NCBI GenBank assembly: GCA_964023205.1
Contig: OZ026847.1
Location: 6,632,819 to 6,696,818 of the forward strand
Length of the DNA: 64,000 nt
Direction: 5' to 3'
DNA from: Lutraria lutraria
Lineage: Eukaryota; Mollusca; Bivalvia; Venerida; Mactridae
Shown: positions 36,701 through 48,425 of the stretch, in pieces
Layout of the letters: every line of letters starts with the position of its first letter
Position numbering within the stretch: position 1 is the stretch's first letter
Position numbers and translations under genes: made by a program
Notes under the pieces: generated by a model
The model's database searches: none
Told to the model about the DNA's origin: nothing
Seen by the model: only the letters and a program-made list of their open reading frames with translations

Positions 36701-39700
36701 CAAAATACGAGTATATTTACAAAATATGAATTTAAAAAACAAAACTATTACAAAATAATAGTATACGAAACAAATGTATTTACAAAATACGAGTATACGA
36801 ACGTTTACAAAATACGATTATGTTTACAAAATACGAGTATATTTATTTCAGGATTTCTAACAGATTTGACTTTGATAATGCCATTGTGGATTTGTTCGGA
36901 TGTAATGTGTATTGCTTTGATCCGAGGTAATATGAAGCTGAAATTGTTAACTACTAAGTGTATTATTTGTCAAATTCCATCAAACTTTCCCACTTCAGAT
37001 TAATGATTGATTTACGAAATCTTGATTGAACTATGATGGATTTTAGCCGGACTGATGCTTTCAATGTTGCGTTTTGTTTAGTAACAAGAAATATCTATTA
37101 AAAAAAGGAAAATCGGCGTGTATACAGTAGAAAATGGGGACTTTGAAAACTAACACAGCAGATTATCTCATGTATTTAAATAGGTTGAAAACTAAAACAT
37201 AGTGTTTATATATAGTGTCTTAAGACTCCAGAATAAGGTAAAATGGTTTACACTTGACAAATAGGAACGCCCCAATCTGATTAAAATCATATCCTCAAAC
37301 CCGCTACGCTATGAGGATCTGCAATCTGACTGTGAGGATCTGAAGACGAAATAGTTCACGTCACAAAAGACATCTTAGTTACGTCCCAGTTGGTAGCAAC
37401 TAACCGGCTTCTCTGACCTGTGTACATTTAAAATCTCGTCCACAGTAAGCAACTGCTAATTTCGCAGCATCTATCTCTCGGAATAGCTTTTTCTTTAACC
37501 TATCTCTTAAGAAATCGTAACATGGAACTTATACCGTTCACATTATTCTAAATTACGACCGAAGTCCGTAGAGGAAACGCTGTATTAACTTATCAGGCGA
37601 AAATGTTTCTATAAGCTGGTGGTAAATATTAATAAAAGAATGATAAAGTACAGTTGATACAAATTATATAGTTTATGCTTATACAGCAATTTCAACATTT
37701 TTATCTTAGCATGGAGCAGTCAACACATCAAATATCAGAAAACATGTGGTTCTACAATGTAGGACTCGGTGGAAGGAACTTCAGAAATATAAGAAACTGG
37801 GAAATAAAAACACTGGATACCATACGTCGGGAGTTTGGACATACGAATGTAAGTATAAACTGCGTCCATCACGGCTAAAGTCACTGTTTTTGGTGCGGTA
37901 ATAAAATAATTAAAACAAAAGAAGTAACCAAAACAAACAAGACCAAAGGTGAAATAGACACAAATACAAGTGTCTAGTCCATTTTAGGGTTGTATCAAGA
38001 ACTGGCCATTAATTCACAAAAGCCTTTGACCGCCGTGCAATAAAAAAGGTAGTTAAAATTTTGAATTTCTAATAAAGCATAGAAGTTTTATTTGATCAAA
38101 CAAACATTGTATCCACTATCCAATCATATACATATTCCCTAGATATATACACTTTCACTTTTCATACATCTTATGGTAGAATAAAGTCATAAGGACAATG
38201 GCTGCTTTATTCTGTATACTTTTGTTTCCATCAATCAGGTAGAATAGATCCGTTTGTCTTAGTTATACGTAATTAATTCCTGATGCCGGTGATACTGTTA
38301 GTTTGTTTTACGTATTTATCATTAATTTCAACACCGGTGATACTGTTAGTTTGTTTTACGTATTTATCATTAATTCCTGATGTCGGTGATACTGTTAGTT
38401 TGTTTTACGTATTTATCATTAATTCCTGATGTCGGTGATACTGTAAGTTTGTTTTACGTATTATCATTAATTTCAACACCGGTGATACTGTTAGTTTGTT
38501 TTACGTATTTATCATTAATTTCAACACCGGTGATACTGTTAGTTTGTTTTACGTATTTATCATTAATTCCTGATGTCGGTGATACTGTTAGTTTGTTTTA
38601 CGTATTTATCATTAATTTCAACACCGGTGATACTGTTAGTTTGTTTTACGTATTTATCATTAATTTCAACACCGGTGACACTGTTAGTTTGTTTTTCGTA
38701 TTATCATTAATTTCAACACCGATGATACTGTTAGTTTGTTTTTCGTATTATCATTAATTTCAACACCGATGATACTGTTAGTTTGTTTTTCGTATTATCA
38801 TTAATTTCAACACCGGTGATACTGTTAGTTTGTTTTAAGTATTTATCATTAATTTCAACACCGATGATATTGTAAGTTTTTTTTGTAGTCATTAATTTCA
38901 ATACCGGTGATATTGTAAGTTTTTTTTGTAGTCATTAATTTCAATACCGGTGATATTGTAAGTTTTTTTTGTAGTCATTAATTTCTCATACTGGAGATAC
39001 TGTTATTTTCTTATATCTGTTTGAGTATATTGTTTTTTTGGCAGTTATCTTATATTCGTTTGCTTTTAGTATTTTGTCTAAGGTATTGAGGTTCGCTTTG
39101 TGTGTTGAGGTTTGTTTCATATAAGACACAAGCTTCTCTGCAAGTTTTCAAATACCGAATGGGTGAACGAAAGGTATTGAGGTCCACTTCGTATATTGAG
39201 ATTTAACCGAATAAGATCAAACTCCACGCAGCGGTTACTTCCCTTGATCAGTATAAACACTATACTGTCACCACTAGAAAATTCGGCCGTCAGAGAACCG
39301 AATTTTTTATCTTTAATAAGTTCTATCACTTTACTTTTCTTTCTTTTAACTATCATGCTTAATCTACAAAAAGGTATAAAAAAACAACATTAAAATGAAA
39401 ATTTCGTAAAAACGAGAAAATATATTTTCACTGTTAAAACGTATTTATGTAAACAATGGCTGAACTTAGACACTTACTTTTCGATTGCACGAAAGAATTC
39501 AATCCATCAATTGTTTTAAAGAGATATGTTATTATATTGTTTTGTTTAAATTAATGTTTTTTGACAAAAATGTCTCATTTTATTTTCAGAGAACTATAGA
39601 TTTATTGAAGATAGACATAGAGGGTGATGAATGGGTTTCAATACTGCAGATGATTTCATCCGGGGCTCTAAGTGGTGTTCAGCAGATTGCCGTAGAATTG

Positions 39701-39892
39701 CATTTCAATCCCAACAGCAAGCATCACGTAGTACCATATAAGCAATTATCAGCTCTGAGGCAACTTTATGATTATGGATTTAGAATATTTATGCGAGAAA
39801 GAAATACTGCCACGTCACAACAGACATGGCCTGGAATTTATGGCAAAGTATTGACTTATACTGAAATTTCCATGATAAAAATAAGTTCGTAA
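30800..39892 (+). CDS. METTL24-like: METTL24-like methyltransferase domain protein (6 exons, 281 aa)
   Basis: Exons: 30800-30895, 34698-34801, 35723-35851, 36852-36926, 37710-37848 and 39590-39892. All introns are GT-AG with matching phases, and 846 nt end at TAA. Two ATGs are adjacent; the first is used. Exon 1 encodes a short basic leader and one hydrophobic segment (FALFAIIISGTVFL, about residues 9-22), a type II signal-anchor. The rest matches the METTL24 / Methyltransf_22 type: VYSFG (106-110), FDFDNA, YCFDPS (130-135), WFYNVGLGG, then LLKIDIEGDEW (186-196), which is the conserved acidic motif, and ELHF downstream. SAM-dependent methyl transfer in the secretory pathway is likely for the family; the substrate is unknown. 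Human METTL24 is longer, chiefly at the N-terminus. Introns 3 and 5 contain tandem arrays; intron 1 holds a LINE scrap. Confidence 0.85.
31740..31900 (+). repeat. interspersed repeat with RRASEGYG-type frame, plus copy
   Basis: Same family as 2765-2850 and 21533-21678. Contains GCGCGCCGAGCGAGTGAAGG and ends near GTAGTTCCGAACAACAG. Intron 1 of the METTL24-like gene. Confidence 0.7.
33587..33868 (-). pseudogene. LINE reverse-transcriptase scrap, minus strand
   Basis: A 93-codon frame contains SEPQAGFRRGFS, resembling the QAGFRKGYST motif of non-LTR reverse transcriptases. It is followed by EKNEANAINTTFTSI, resembling the NAINTFFTSI region that normally lies upstream of the former. The inverted order suggests a rearranged, dead fragment. 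Confidence 0.45.
36515..36851. repeat. 19-bp tandem array abutting a splice acceptor
   Basis: Unit TACGAGTATATTTACAAAA (variants TATGAG). About 11 clean units, then a degenerate stretch, ending TACGAGTATATTTATTTCAG at exon 4 of the METTL24-like gene. Confidence 0.9.
38272..38990. repeat. ~48-bp tandem array, about 14 units
   Basis: Unit based on CCGGTGATACTGTTAGTTTG then TTTTACGTATTTATCATTAA then TTTCAACA. Later units are shortened and have a T run. Intron 5 of the METTL24-like gene. The 125-codon frame over it is a by-product. Confidence 0.92.
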
Positions 39893-39965
39893 ACTTTATG
39901 ATGTTTTCTTCACCATACAAACTGTACTTAAATGTACATACCACCAATAATATTTTTTTTTATCA

Positions 39966-40016
39966 CATGCCCGTGCCGTTTTGGCCGTGCCGTAAAAACG
40001 GTATGGCACGGCCGTG
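39966..40016. repeat. GC-rich hairpin on GTGCCGT words
   Basis: CCCGTGCCGTTTT and AAAACGGTATGGCACGG are imperfect inverted arms, strikingly GC-rich in an AT-rich setting. About 75 bp after the METTL24-like stop codon, so it would lie in that 3' UTR. Confidence 0.5.
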
Positions 40017-40386
40017 TATATAATATGTAAATGACGTCACGAAGTACACGTTATGAACTTGATGAAGCATAGACATATATTGATACAAAGTTGTTGTTTT
40101 TTTAATTATAACTTCACAGGAGTAATGGTGAGCTAATTTTAACAATTTGAGCAAGCAAAGACACTGTTTATATCGTTAGATATGTTCACACATTCATTAT
40201 TTATGATGTTTCATAATGGAACAATTTTGTACTCCTGATTAAAAAGCCTTATTATGCATGTGTCACTCTTTTGTTATCAGTAGCAATGTCAAACAGGTAT
40301 GTTGGTTTTCGCCGTAATTTCAGGGTATGTGATGAAAAGAAAATTAAATGCGTGTAGATTCCGTCTTGAATTTATTGAACTCGTTG

Positions 40387-40392
40387 AATAAA
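40387..40392 (+). promoter_or_regulatory. possible poly(A) signal of the METTL24-like gene
   Basis: AATAAA ~500 bp after the stop codon. The distance is long but allowed; other hexamers cannot be excluded. Confidence 0.25.
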
Positions 40393-40940
40393 ACAGTATG
40401 GAGCTCGCAAGAGGCTCGCTTCACACGTTTGGTGAAAATGTTACTTATTGATTAAAACCACGGTTTAATTTATGTTTGAAGCAACAGACAAAGTATACAA
40501 CAGAATAAGTTGGGCAAAACACAAAACACATATAATATCATGCTGTTTATGTTTTGGATGCATGTTTCTTTATTTTGTTTGTCTTGCTCATGTGTACCTA
40601 TATCCTGATACTATACATGCATTTACTTAAACCACCAACATACGTGTTCGCGTGTGTTTCCACATTATTTTGTAGTCACTTTTCTTTTTGGCAAGATCAT
40701 GACTAACTGGTGTCATCCTAAGTAAAATATATTAATCATTTTATTACATGTTCAGGGGTTGGGTATGTTTGTATAATTTTGAATGGATCTGTTTTTACTT
40801 CGTGCATTATCATGTATATGTATAGATAATTGATACATGAAATTGTGGCATAATTGTATGAACTGTCTTGCATTGGAGGAAATAAACAAATAAAAGTACA
40901 TGTTGGTAGCTGGAGTATTTTATCATTCAAGTATTCAAAA

Positions 40941-41100
40941 CTACAGTAAAATCCGATTATTGGAATTCCTAGGGTCCGAAAAAACATTCGGATAATTTAT
41001 GGTTTCGAACAATCCATTTTAGTAATGAAATATATAGGATGAGAATCGGGACAGTCGATCGTATTCGGATAATACAGGGGAATCGGATAATCGGTCGTTG
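40941..41100. mobile_element. pogo-like MITE fragment
   Basis: Starts TACAGTAAAATCCGATTATTGG and contains CATTCGGATAAT and AATCGGATAATCGG. These resemble the ends of 12217-13440, much shortened. Confidence 0.5.
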
Positions 41101-41890
41101 AACAATACATTTGTACATTCTAACATTAACTAATTTCATCATTAAGTTATATCACACTGAATTATCAAAAACACATTTCTAAGATCATGTCTTGTTGCAT
41201 AAGATATCAATTCCTGCCTATGTGAAAATGGTGTCGACAGATTAAGACGTCATCAATTATTTGATAAAAATCCATTCGATTCAAACAAACTTATTGACAA
41301 AGTTTGATCATAGTGATAAGTTAGCTTACTATGCTAGAGGTTATGGAAGACTTACGGACACCTCGACACCTGCCTGCCTGCCAGCAATGTATACATATAT
41401 GACCTATATAGGCACAGTTAAGGTTTCGATATGGGTCCCATTTTGGCTACCCGTGTGAGTTCTTCCTAATATATGCAACCGGGCTTGAGCGGAGGCACTT
41501 GAGGGCAGCACATGTAGGACCATAATGGCCACACGAAGGCCTTATGGTACAGTAACAAACTATATTTGTCATGGTGTTTCAGTTCGGTTGCTTAAACCAT
41601 TGAACCTCAAGGACAAATATGCTGCCCATACTTTTATTAGTCTGCATGCAGTAAATGGAAAATAATGCATGTCGCTTATGGAAAATTTCTTACGCTCCTG
41701 CCAGTAATATAATATGAATGCAAACACCGTATTGAACACAACATTATTTGTAATACAATTTGAGTGAACTTCGTATACTTACAACAAAAGTATACCAACA
41801 AAAAGATAATGTACGTACCTTAATAGCATAATATGCATTTGCATTGTGCATCTATATTTCCGGTACAAAGAGGGACGTAGCTTACCCTAA
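41101..41890. other. no gene seen
   Basis: No exon-like frame; moderately repetitive sequence without clear borders. Confidence 0.4.
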
Positions 41891-43015
41891 AGGTAATCGC
41901 TAAAGAGACACCAGCAGAGCGAGGACACCAGTAGAGGTAGGATCCGTTATACACCGTAACTCCGCCTACTGGATAGATAAAGTACGGAATACCGGACTCC
42001 GTCTTACTTGCGAGACGGATTTGTTAAATTATCACTATAACCAGGTAGTTGTATTTAGTTATCGATCTTTTTAAAACTTATAATCAATCCGCTAGACTGA
42101 AATCAAGGCGTTTTTATAATTATCCAATTAAGAAGTTTTAAGAGTCAAATGCACTACAATGGATTATGAAGTGTATATAGGTATAAGCTGACATCCAATG
42201 AGGGTAGGTGTCTTAAATTATACGTCTCTGATTTAATAGAATTTACTGTTTAAAATGGACATCCAGTGAGGGTAGGTGCCATAATCGAATATCGTTTAAT
42301 GTTAAAGTGGACATCCAGTGAGGGTAGGTGCCTTAGTCTAATATACTTTACTTTTAAAAGCGGACATCCAGTGAAGGCAGGCGTCTTAATTTAATATATT
42401 TTACTTTTAATGTGGACATCCAGTGAGGGTAGGTGCCATAATTTAATATCGTTTAATGTTATATGTGGACATCCGGTGAGGGTAGGTGCCATAGTTTAAT
42501 GTATCTTACGGTTAAAAGTGGACATCCAGTGAGGGTAGGTAACTTCATTCAATTTATTTTATTGTTGAAAATGGACATCCAGTGAGGTTAGGTGCCTTAA
42601 TTCAATATCGATTAATGTTAAATGTGGACATCCAGTGAGGGTAGGTGTCTTAGTTTTAATAGACATCCAGTGAGGGTAGGTTCCTTAGTAAAATATATCT
42701 TAGGTTGAAAGTAGACATCCAGTGAGGGTAGGTAACTTCATTCAATTTATTTTACTGTTGAAAATGGACATCCAGTGAGGGTAGGTGCCTCAGTTAATAT
42801 ATTTTAAAGTTTTATAAGTGGACATCCAGTGAGGGTAGGTGCCTTAATTGTTGAGTATATTTTACTGTTAATAATGGAATAAGAATTTCATTTCGAGAGA
42901 CGGAGTCCGGTACTCCATACTTTTTATTTCTTACCCGTAGGCGGAGTTACGAAATTTTCCGGAACCTACCTCTACTGGTGTCCTCGCTCTGCTGGTGTCT
43001 CTTTAGCGATTACCT
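41891..43015. mobile_element. 1,125-bp TIR element with tandem-repeat core and 8-bp target duplication
   Basis: TIRs of ~120 bp: the left begins AGGTAATCGCTAAAGAGACA, and the right ends with its exact inverse. They share further blocks (ACCAGCAGAGCGAGGACACC, GTAACTCCGCCTAC, ACCGGACTCCGTC), with a diverged middle. TACCCTAA flanks both sides (41883-41890 and 43016-43023). The core (about 42187-42850) is ~13 copies of a ~53-bp unit with a conserved GGACATCCAGTGAGGGTAGG. No coding capacity. Confidence 0.85.
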
Positions 43016-43271
43016 TACCCTAAAATATTGTTTAGGCACCTATCTAAGGGGGTATGGGGCATCTTTTCACCGCAGATTGCCGGAGACGCATTCTGCAGCA
43101 TAATTCGGTGTGCTATAGCCTAAAATATTTTAATATGAAATGAGTGAACCGCTGGGCATGAAAATTGTGTCTTGCACATCAGCACTTCATGGTAATAACA
43201 TATTTCAAGTTTCATTGTAATCGCTTAAGGAATGTAGAAGTAGTTCGCTCCACAAACTTTTGATATTGTAT

Positions 43272-44288
43272 GGGGACGGACTAACCGACCGACCGACAGA
43301 GTAACTCCAATATACCCCCTCTCAAACTTCGTTTGCCGGGATATAACATCATGTATAAATAGAAAACGAAAAAATATGAAAAGAACCACTTTCACATATC
43401 GTTCAAATTAAAGTTCTGAAATTCGATATTTTTTCTGTTTATACAGCCTATTTAAAGTAACAATGTAACTCTATATAAATATGCATTTAATATCATCATA
43501 AGACAAAGAATCTAAGAAATATTGAAGAAATTATTTTCAGATGACGGTGGATTTTGCACCAAATTACCATACCACTAAGTTCAAATGATCTCTCTTATTA
43601 AAAACCACAAAATGTGATTCTGACTTTATTTTCCTATTTGTCTGTCTCAAATCATCAATTTAACATCCTTACTAATATCCCTACCTAAAATTCAAACATT
43701 TATTTAGCTGATTATAATCACAAAAACGATATTATGTAAAGATGTGTCTGAGGATAGTGGGAAAATTTATTTTGGATTCAAAAGTCAGTTCGAGTTGCTT
43801 CGCTTAGATATTAAAATAATAGGAACAAAAACAACCCACACACTATATTGGGCAATATATCTCTAATTGTTGGTGTTATTTAATTGTTTAAGAATATTAT
43901 TTAAGTAGAAGTATATGTAAGGCTGTAAAATTATTCATTTTAGTGAGAATCTGCGTCTAATGTACTTGAATATTCCGAACACGTAAATGTCTATAGGGTT
44001 TCAAATTTACCCATTTCTTCCTATATATAAACCTATTGTTTGTGTTCGTTTAGTCTACCATAAAAGCATGTTTTTATAAATTATTGTCTGTGACTGTCAG
44101 GTGCGTAGTTTATCCTATAGGCGCATTCTACAGCATTTTCCGATGTGCTGTAGCTTAAAATACTCTGTGTACGTTGTTTAAGCTTGAGTACTGTGATGGT
44201 CCATTCTTTCAGCCCCTAACAATCCATTTTCGTTGCGTTTTTCGCATTGTTATTTTTGTTAGAAAAAAATGTTGGCACGTGCCTACAG
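43272..44288 (-). repeat. ~1-kb interspersed repeat, copy B (inverted)
   Basis: Inverse of 28475-29440, from GACAGAGTAACTCCAATATA at the left to GGCACGTGCCTACAG at the right. Differences are substitutions and small indels, so the copies are old. Confidence 0.75.
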
Positions 44289-44562
44289 TGCCTATAGGAA
44301 GCTACGCCGGTGCAAAATGCTTATCAAGAATTGCAATGGAATTATATAGAAAATACACGCATTGTAAATCTGGACTTCTTTGTATTCATTTCATTACTTT
44401 TGCCTCAGATTGAAATATATGCGTACGATTGAGCGCTTTATACAACAATTGTGTAATGTACTGCTATTAGAATAGCATAAAAAAAATTCAAGTGCTTCGC
44501 TTTCACAGTGTTTGTTATTTTCAAATAGCATTTATATCAATGAGTACCAATTATATCATTAA

Positions 44563-45060
44563 GGTATTGGCTTGGTTAAAATCGCTTAAACAGCGTAAAA
44601 TGATATTTTACGTTATTTACAAAGATTAAATATAATACTTTAATACCAAACAACAAAAAATTCTTAACGAACGCTCAAAAATGGTGTTTTATTGCGATAA
44701 ATACTGCACCCCTTTATCGACTTTTCCTTATCAGCGTTAAACATTTCTAACGTAATGTGCATTGTATTGGTACGATATGATACAATTAATTCATTAATGA
44801 CAAAATGTTGTTATAAAATCTCTTACTAGACATCTAACCTGGTCGTGGTTTTAATTATTGAACCGTAAACATAAGCGATTTTGATTGGGTATTAAAATTG
44901 AATGGGGTGCGTCAAATTCGTTGATTTCATGAGTCGATAATGATCCGACACTTTAATTGTTAATTGCTCAGCTTTAAAAACCACAGTAGGTGTCATTTTC
45001 GAATTAACATTGCCGTCTTATTTGATGACAGATTTGTAGCGAAAATGTTAATCTAGGGAA
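44563..45060 (+). repeat. ~0.45-kb interspersed repeat, copy 1
   Basis: Begins TTAAGGTATTGGCTTGG and runs through CGTAAAATGATATTTTACGT, TACTGCACCCCTTTATCG and GAATTAACATTGCCG. Copy 2 at 60253-60700 is in the same orientation. Non-coding. Confidence 0.8.
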
Positions 45061-45207
45061 TCGTGCCTCAGAATTTTGATACTTGTCATTTTTTATCTAT
45101 TTAGTATTACGTAATAAACAGTGGGGTTCTGGGTACGAAATTTCTTTAAAGTCAAGTATCTAACGAACGGAAGACGTTATCAAAACACTGAGGCACGGTT
45201 CCCTGCT
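45058..45207. repeat. hairpin element ending in GCCTCAG inverted repeats
   Basis: Left AGGGAATCGTGCCTCAG, right CTGAGGCACGGTTCCCT: inverted ends ~115 bp apart. A related end occurs at 55328-55350 (AGGAAACCGTGCCTCAG). It directly follows the repeat at 44563. Confidence 0.6.
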
Positions 45208-45209
45208 TT

Positions 45210-46490
45210 ATACATTTATAGTCATCTTAAGGCTACTTGTTGTAATATATTCCTATATATAGAGTAGTTATCGTTGTTCAAAAATTTGTACATTACGTGC
45301 GATATTGGTTTATAGAAGAACAATCCAATTTAATATTTGTTTCAAATTACTTGCAATGCACTTTATACAGTGGGTTTATTTTAGTATATAATTATGGTTT
45401 AGTTTTTATTCTATAAATTGGTGAAACTTGACTTGACCTGACATCCAAGCCAGATACCTTAATACTAAAAAACTATAACTTATTACTTTCGTTCGTGCTG
45501 CTTTTGCACTACATGGTCTCCCTTTCATATAGAGCATCCAAAAATGTTTTGAAGGCTGGGCGATTTTTATTTTCTGACAAATTAAAACCAATTTAGAATT
45601 TTGATTAACCAATCACTAAATGGCTAATGCAATTTTGCGCAACGGATCTTTCTTTAATGTCATATTGTTTTTGTCTTGCCAAAAGTGAATGGTTATGTTG
45701 ACAAATTTATTTAAAATTAATTATTGTTACCCAACTGTCTCTATATGATAAGTTCACCGAAACAACAAAATACTTTCAAGTGCAAAAATGTAGCTGAAAA
45801 CATAAAAACATACACGTGTACAAACCAATTTGTTCAAATGTGAAGTATATGATTCTCAATTAAATATGTATGTTCTTTAATTCATTAATTACATTTATGT
45901 AGTTACGTACATATTGAATAAAACATGTATAAGGCTTCTTTGTTACAACTGGTTATAGGAGTTTATTAACTCGCCTATATGTAATTGAAATATTGTTGCA
46001 AGTTAGGATACAACAGTTACTATGTATACGTATAAAACTATGCAAACCTACCATAGAATGTTTCATCCTATAGATCGTCTAGAAATGTTAATTTATACCA
46101 TAAGCTAAAATACGCATACTTCGTTACTTATAAACCTTTATCACAGGTAAATGTATGTGAGACAACATTAATAACCATATATAACGTCAGTCGCATATTT
46201 TCAGTTTTTTGTATTTTACATGAGTCTGTTTTCCACACCAATGAGCAATTAACAAAAGTAGTGATCGAGGATTCTGTACCAGTTTTGCTCTCAGCAAGTT
46301 ACTGTTTCAGCTAGAGATGAAACTATTGGGTCAGCCATTGTTTTAGACGAACATTCTTTAAAACAAATCCTATCGAATGGCATGTGCCCCGACTAGGATT
46401 CCGAGATTCATCGATCAAACGTTATACCTATTAAGCAAAGGAGAGCTTTACATATGATGCATTGAGTGATGAAACATGAATTTATATTGC
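45210..46490. other. no gene seen
   Basis: AT-rich sequence with short frames only. Confidence 0.45.
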
Positions 46491-46494
46491 ATAT

Positions 46495-46650
46495 AAAGCT
46501 CGACCTTTCCAAAGCAACACCCTTTAGGAGTAGAAAAATCATTTTTAGAGGTTGTTGCTCTAGAGAGGTTTTATTTACAGCTAAAACGTGCAGTGGGAAA
46601 CATCTTGTTGTTGTTGAAGTTAGGTTGTTGCTCAGGAGAGGGCCGTTCTG
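46495..46650. mobile_element. decayed MITE (CAGTACGACCTCTCC family)
   Basis: AGCTCGACCTTTCCAAAGCAAC at the left and GTTGCTCAGGAGAGG at the right resemble the ends of 15937-16116. Internal GTTGTTGCTCTAGAGAGG is a further match. Confidence 0.55.
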
Positions 46651-46818
46651 AAGATGATGCAGTGTATAAATATATGGGTGTTATACGAGTCTTTCAAGAT
46701 GTTATTATTCACATACATATATGTAGTTTAATATTCTTGAAGTGTACAATATGTCCGATGAACAATGTTACTTCAAACTGATCAAAAACAAAGTTTCAAA
46801 GTAAACTGTTTGTTACAG

Positions 46819-47994
46819 GACATCCATGTTCTAGATGCAGGGTGCGGAACAGGAAATTACGCACACGATTTCATTGATTTTGTATTGGTCACGTGACGTT
46901 GTTAGATGCTTCATCTGGAATGTTGGAGAAAGCCAAGTCCAAACTTTCCGATCATATTGTGTCAGGAAAAATAAAAGATGTTATTGAAACTATATTACCA
47001 TCATTGCCATTTCCGGATTGTAAATTCGATGCCGTACTTTTTAATACGGTAAGCTTAGACCATCATATTGTAATAAATCGCAATATAAATCAAGACTTGA
47101 CCGAGACCTCATGGTCATAAAAATTTCCATCAAGTTTGGTGGGGATCCGAATAAAATTGTTTGAATTAGAGAGCGGACACTGCTGTTGACGCCGACCGCC
47201 CGCCACAGGTAATCCCATAATACGACCCGTTTTTCAAACGGACGTATACAAAAGTTTTGTTTCCTCTAGATATGTGTGTGTGATATGTTTAGTTCTGAAT
47301 AAAAATTAGTATTTATGTACAAATGTATGATAAAAATACGTAACTATCAAGAATTGCCTATTAAGGTGAATTTAATTTTAATTAATACGATTTCTGGGGC
47401 CGCCCGAACAGTTAATGACATTAATTCCAGTTAAACTAAATATACATGTAGATGTTGTTCGACCTGAAACAAGCATCCCTGTTACTATTTGTTTATTACT
47501 CGTGACTAAGCAAGTATATAATCCATTATAAAAGTTCAAATAGTATCCATGATCGCGTGCCTCTGCTTTTAGGTGCTGCACCATCTTGAGGAACAAGAAG
47601 GTGATAGGGATTTTAAAAAGCACAATCGAGGCCATAAAGGAAGCGGGACGGGTGTTAAAACCTAACGGGTTAATTGTTATCAGCACTTGTTTACCTTATA
47701 CTTTTAGCAATATGGTATGGTTTACACAAATGCAAACCACAATGACAGCCAGTATTGTTAAGAAGTTCCCGAGTCCAGAGGAGTGGGAGAAAATATTTGC
47801 AGCGGCTAAAATTGAATGTGTCCAAAAGATGAATTGACTAGGACATGGTTTATTGGATTATAATAACTTCGAAGGACCGCTTGATGAAGTACAAATTCGT
47901 ACTGGACACTAGGAACGCCAGAAGAATTAGATGAAGAGAAATCATTTGTAAGAAGCTTAAAAGAAAAGAGTGAATTGGACAATTGGTGTAGAGC
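46819..47994 (+). pseudogene. class I SAM-dependent methyltransferase pseudogene
   Basis: Two former exons remain: 46819-47048 (acceptor TTACAG, donor GTAAGC) and 47573 to about 47994. The sequence is a Methyltransf_11-type Rossmann domain: motif I VLDAGCGTGNYA, then VTLLDASSGMLEKAKSKL, FDAVLFNT-VLHHL, and EAGRVLKPNGLIVIST. Breaks seen: a one-base loss near 46885 between the motif I segment and VTLLDAS; a frame change near 47615 in a TTTTAAAAA run; an in-frame TGA at 47835-47837; and another frame change near 47885-47905. No upstream exon or start was found. The substrate is unknown. Four lesions in ~650 coding bases make decay far more likely than sequencing error. It ends against a fold-back element. 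Confidence 0.8.
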
Positions 47995-47999
47995 TTTTA

Positions 48000-48425
48000 A
48001 AATACGACAGATGAAGGGCGACAATACGACACCAAAAGATGTGTCGTGTTTTCGCCTTACATCTGTCGTATCTTTGCTTTTTCGTAGCGAAAATGTAACA
48101 ATGCAAAAACACGACAAAGTCGACTTTTTCGCATTGTCACATTTTCGCATTGTTGCATTTTCGCATCTTTGCGTTCCGGTTACGCATGCGCATGTAGTTT
48201 ACATAAACTTCATACAAGTTGGTGCGCATGCGCTTGTACAACTGGAACGCGAAAATGCAACAATGCAAAAATGCGAAAAAGTCGACTTTGTCGTGTTTTT
48301 GCATTGTTACATTTTCGCCACGAAAAAGCAAAAATACGACAGATGTAAGGCGAAAACACGACACATCTTTTGGTGTCGTATTGTCGCCTTTCATCTGTCG
48401 TATTTTCGCTTTTTCGCCACAACAA
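48000..48425. mobile_element. ~425-bp fold-back element, arms ~190 bp
   Basis: Near-symmetrical inverted arms around ~48205-48220. Each arm is rich in GCGAAAA, ACGACA and GTCGACTTT words (for example AAAATACGACAGATG and CATCTGTCGTATTTTCGC). A partial extra arm continues to ~48465. Overlapping frames on both strands are by-products. Confidence 0.8.

Noticed and set aside
38380..38757. 125-aa hydrophobic repetitive frame
   Set aside because: Lies wholly in the 48-bp array of the METTL24-like gene's intron 5.
42187..42850. Array of a constant ~20-bp word separated by ~30-bp more variable sequence, CRISPR-like at first sight
   Set aside because: The host is an animal genome, the intervening sequences resemble each other, and the array is the core of a TIR element with a target-site duplication.
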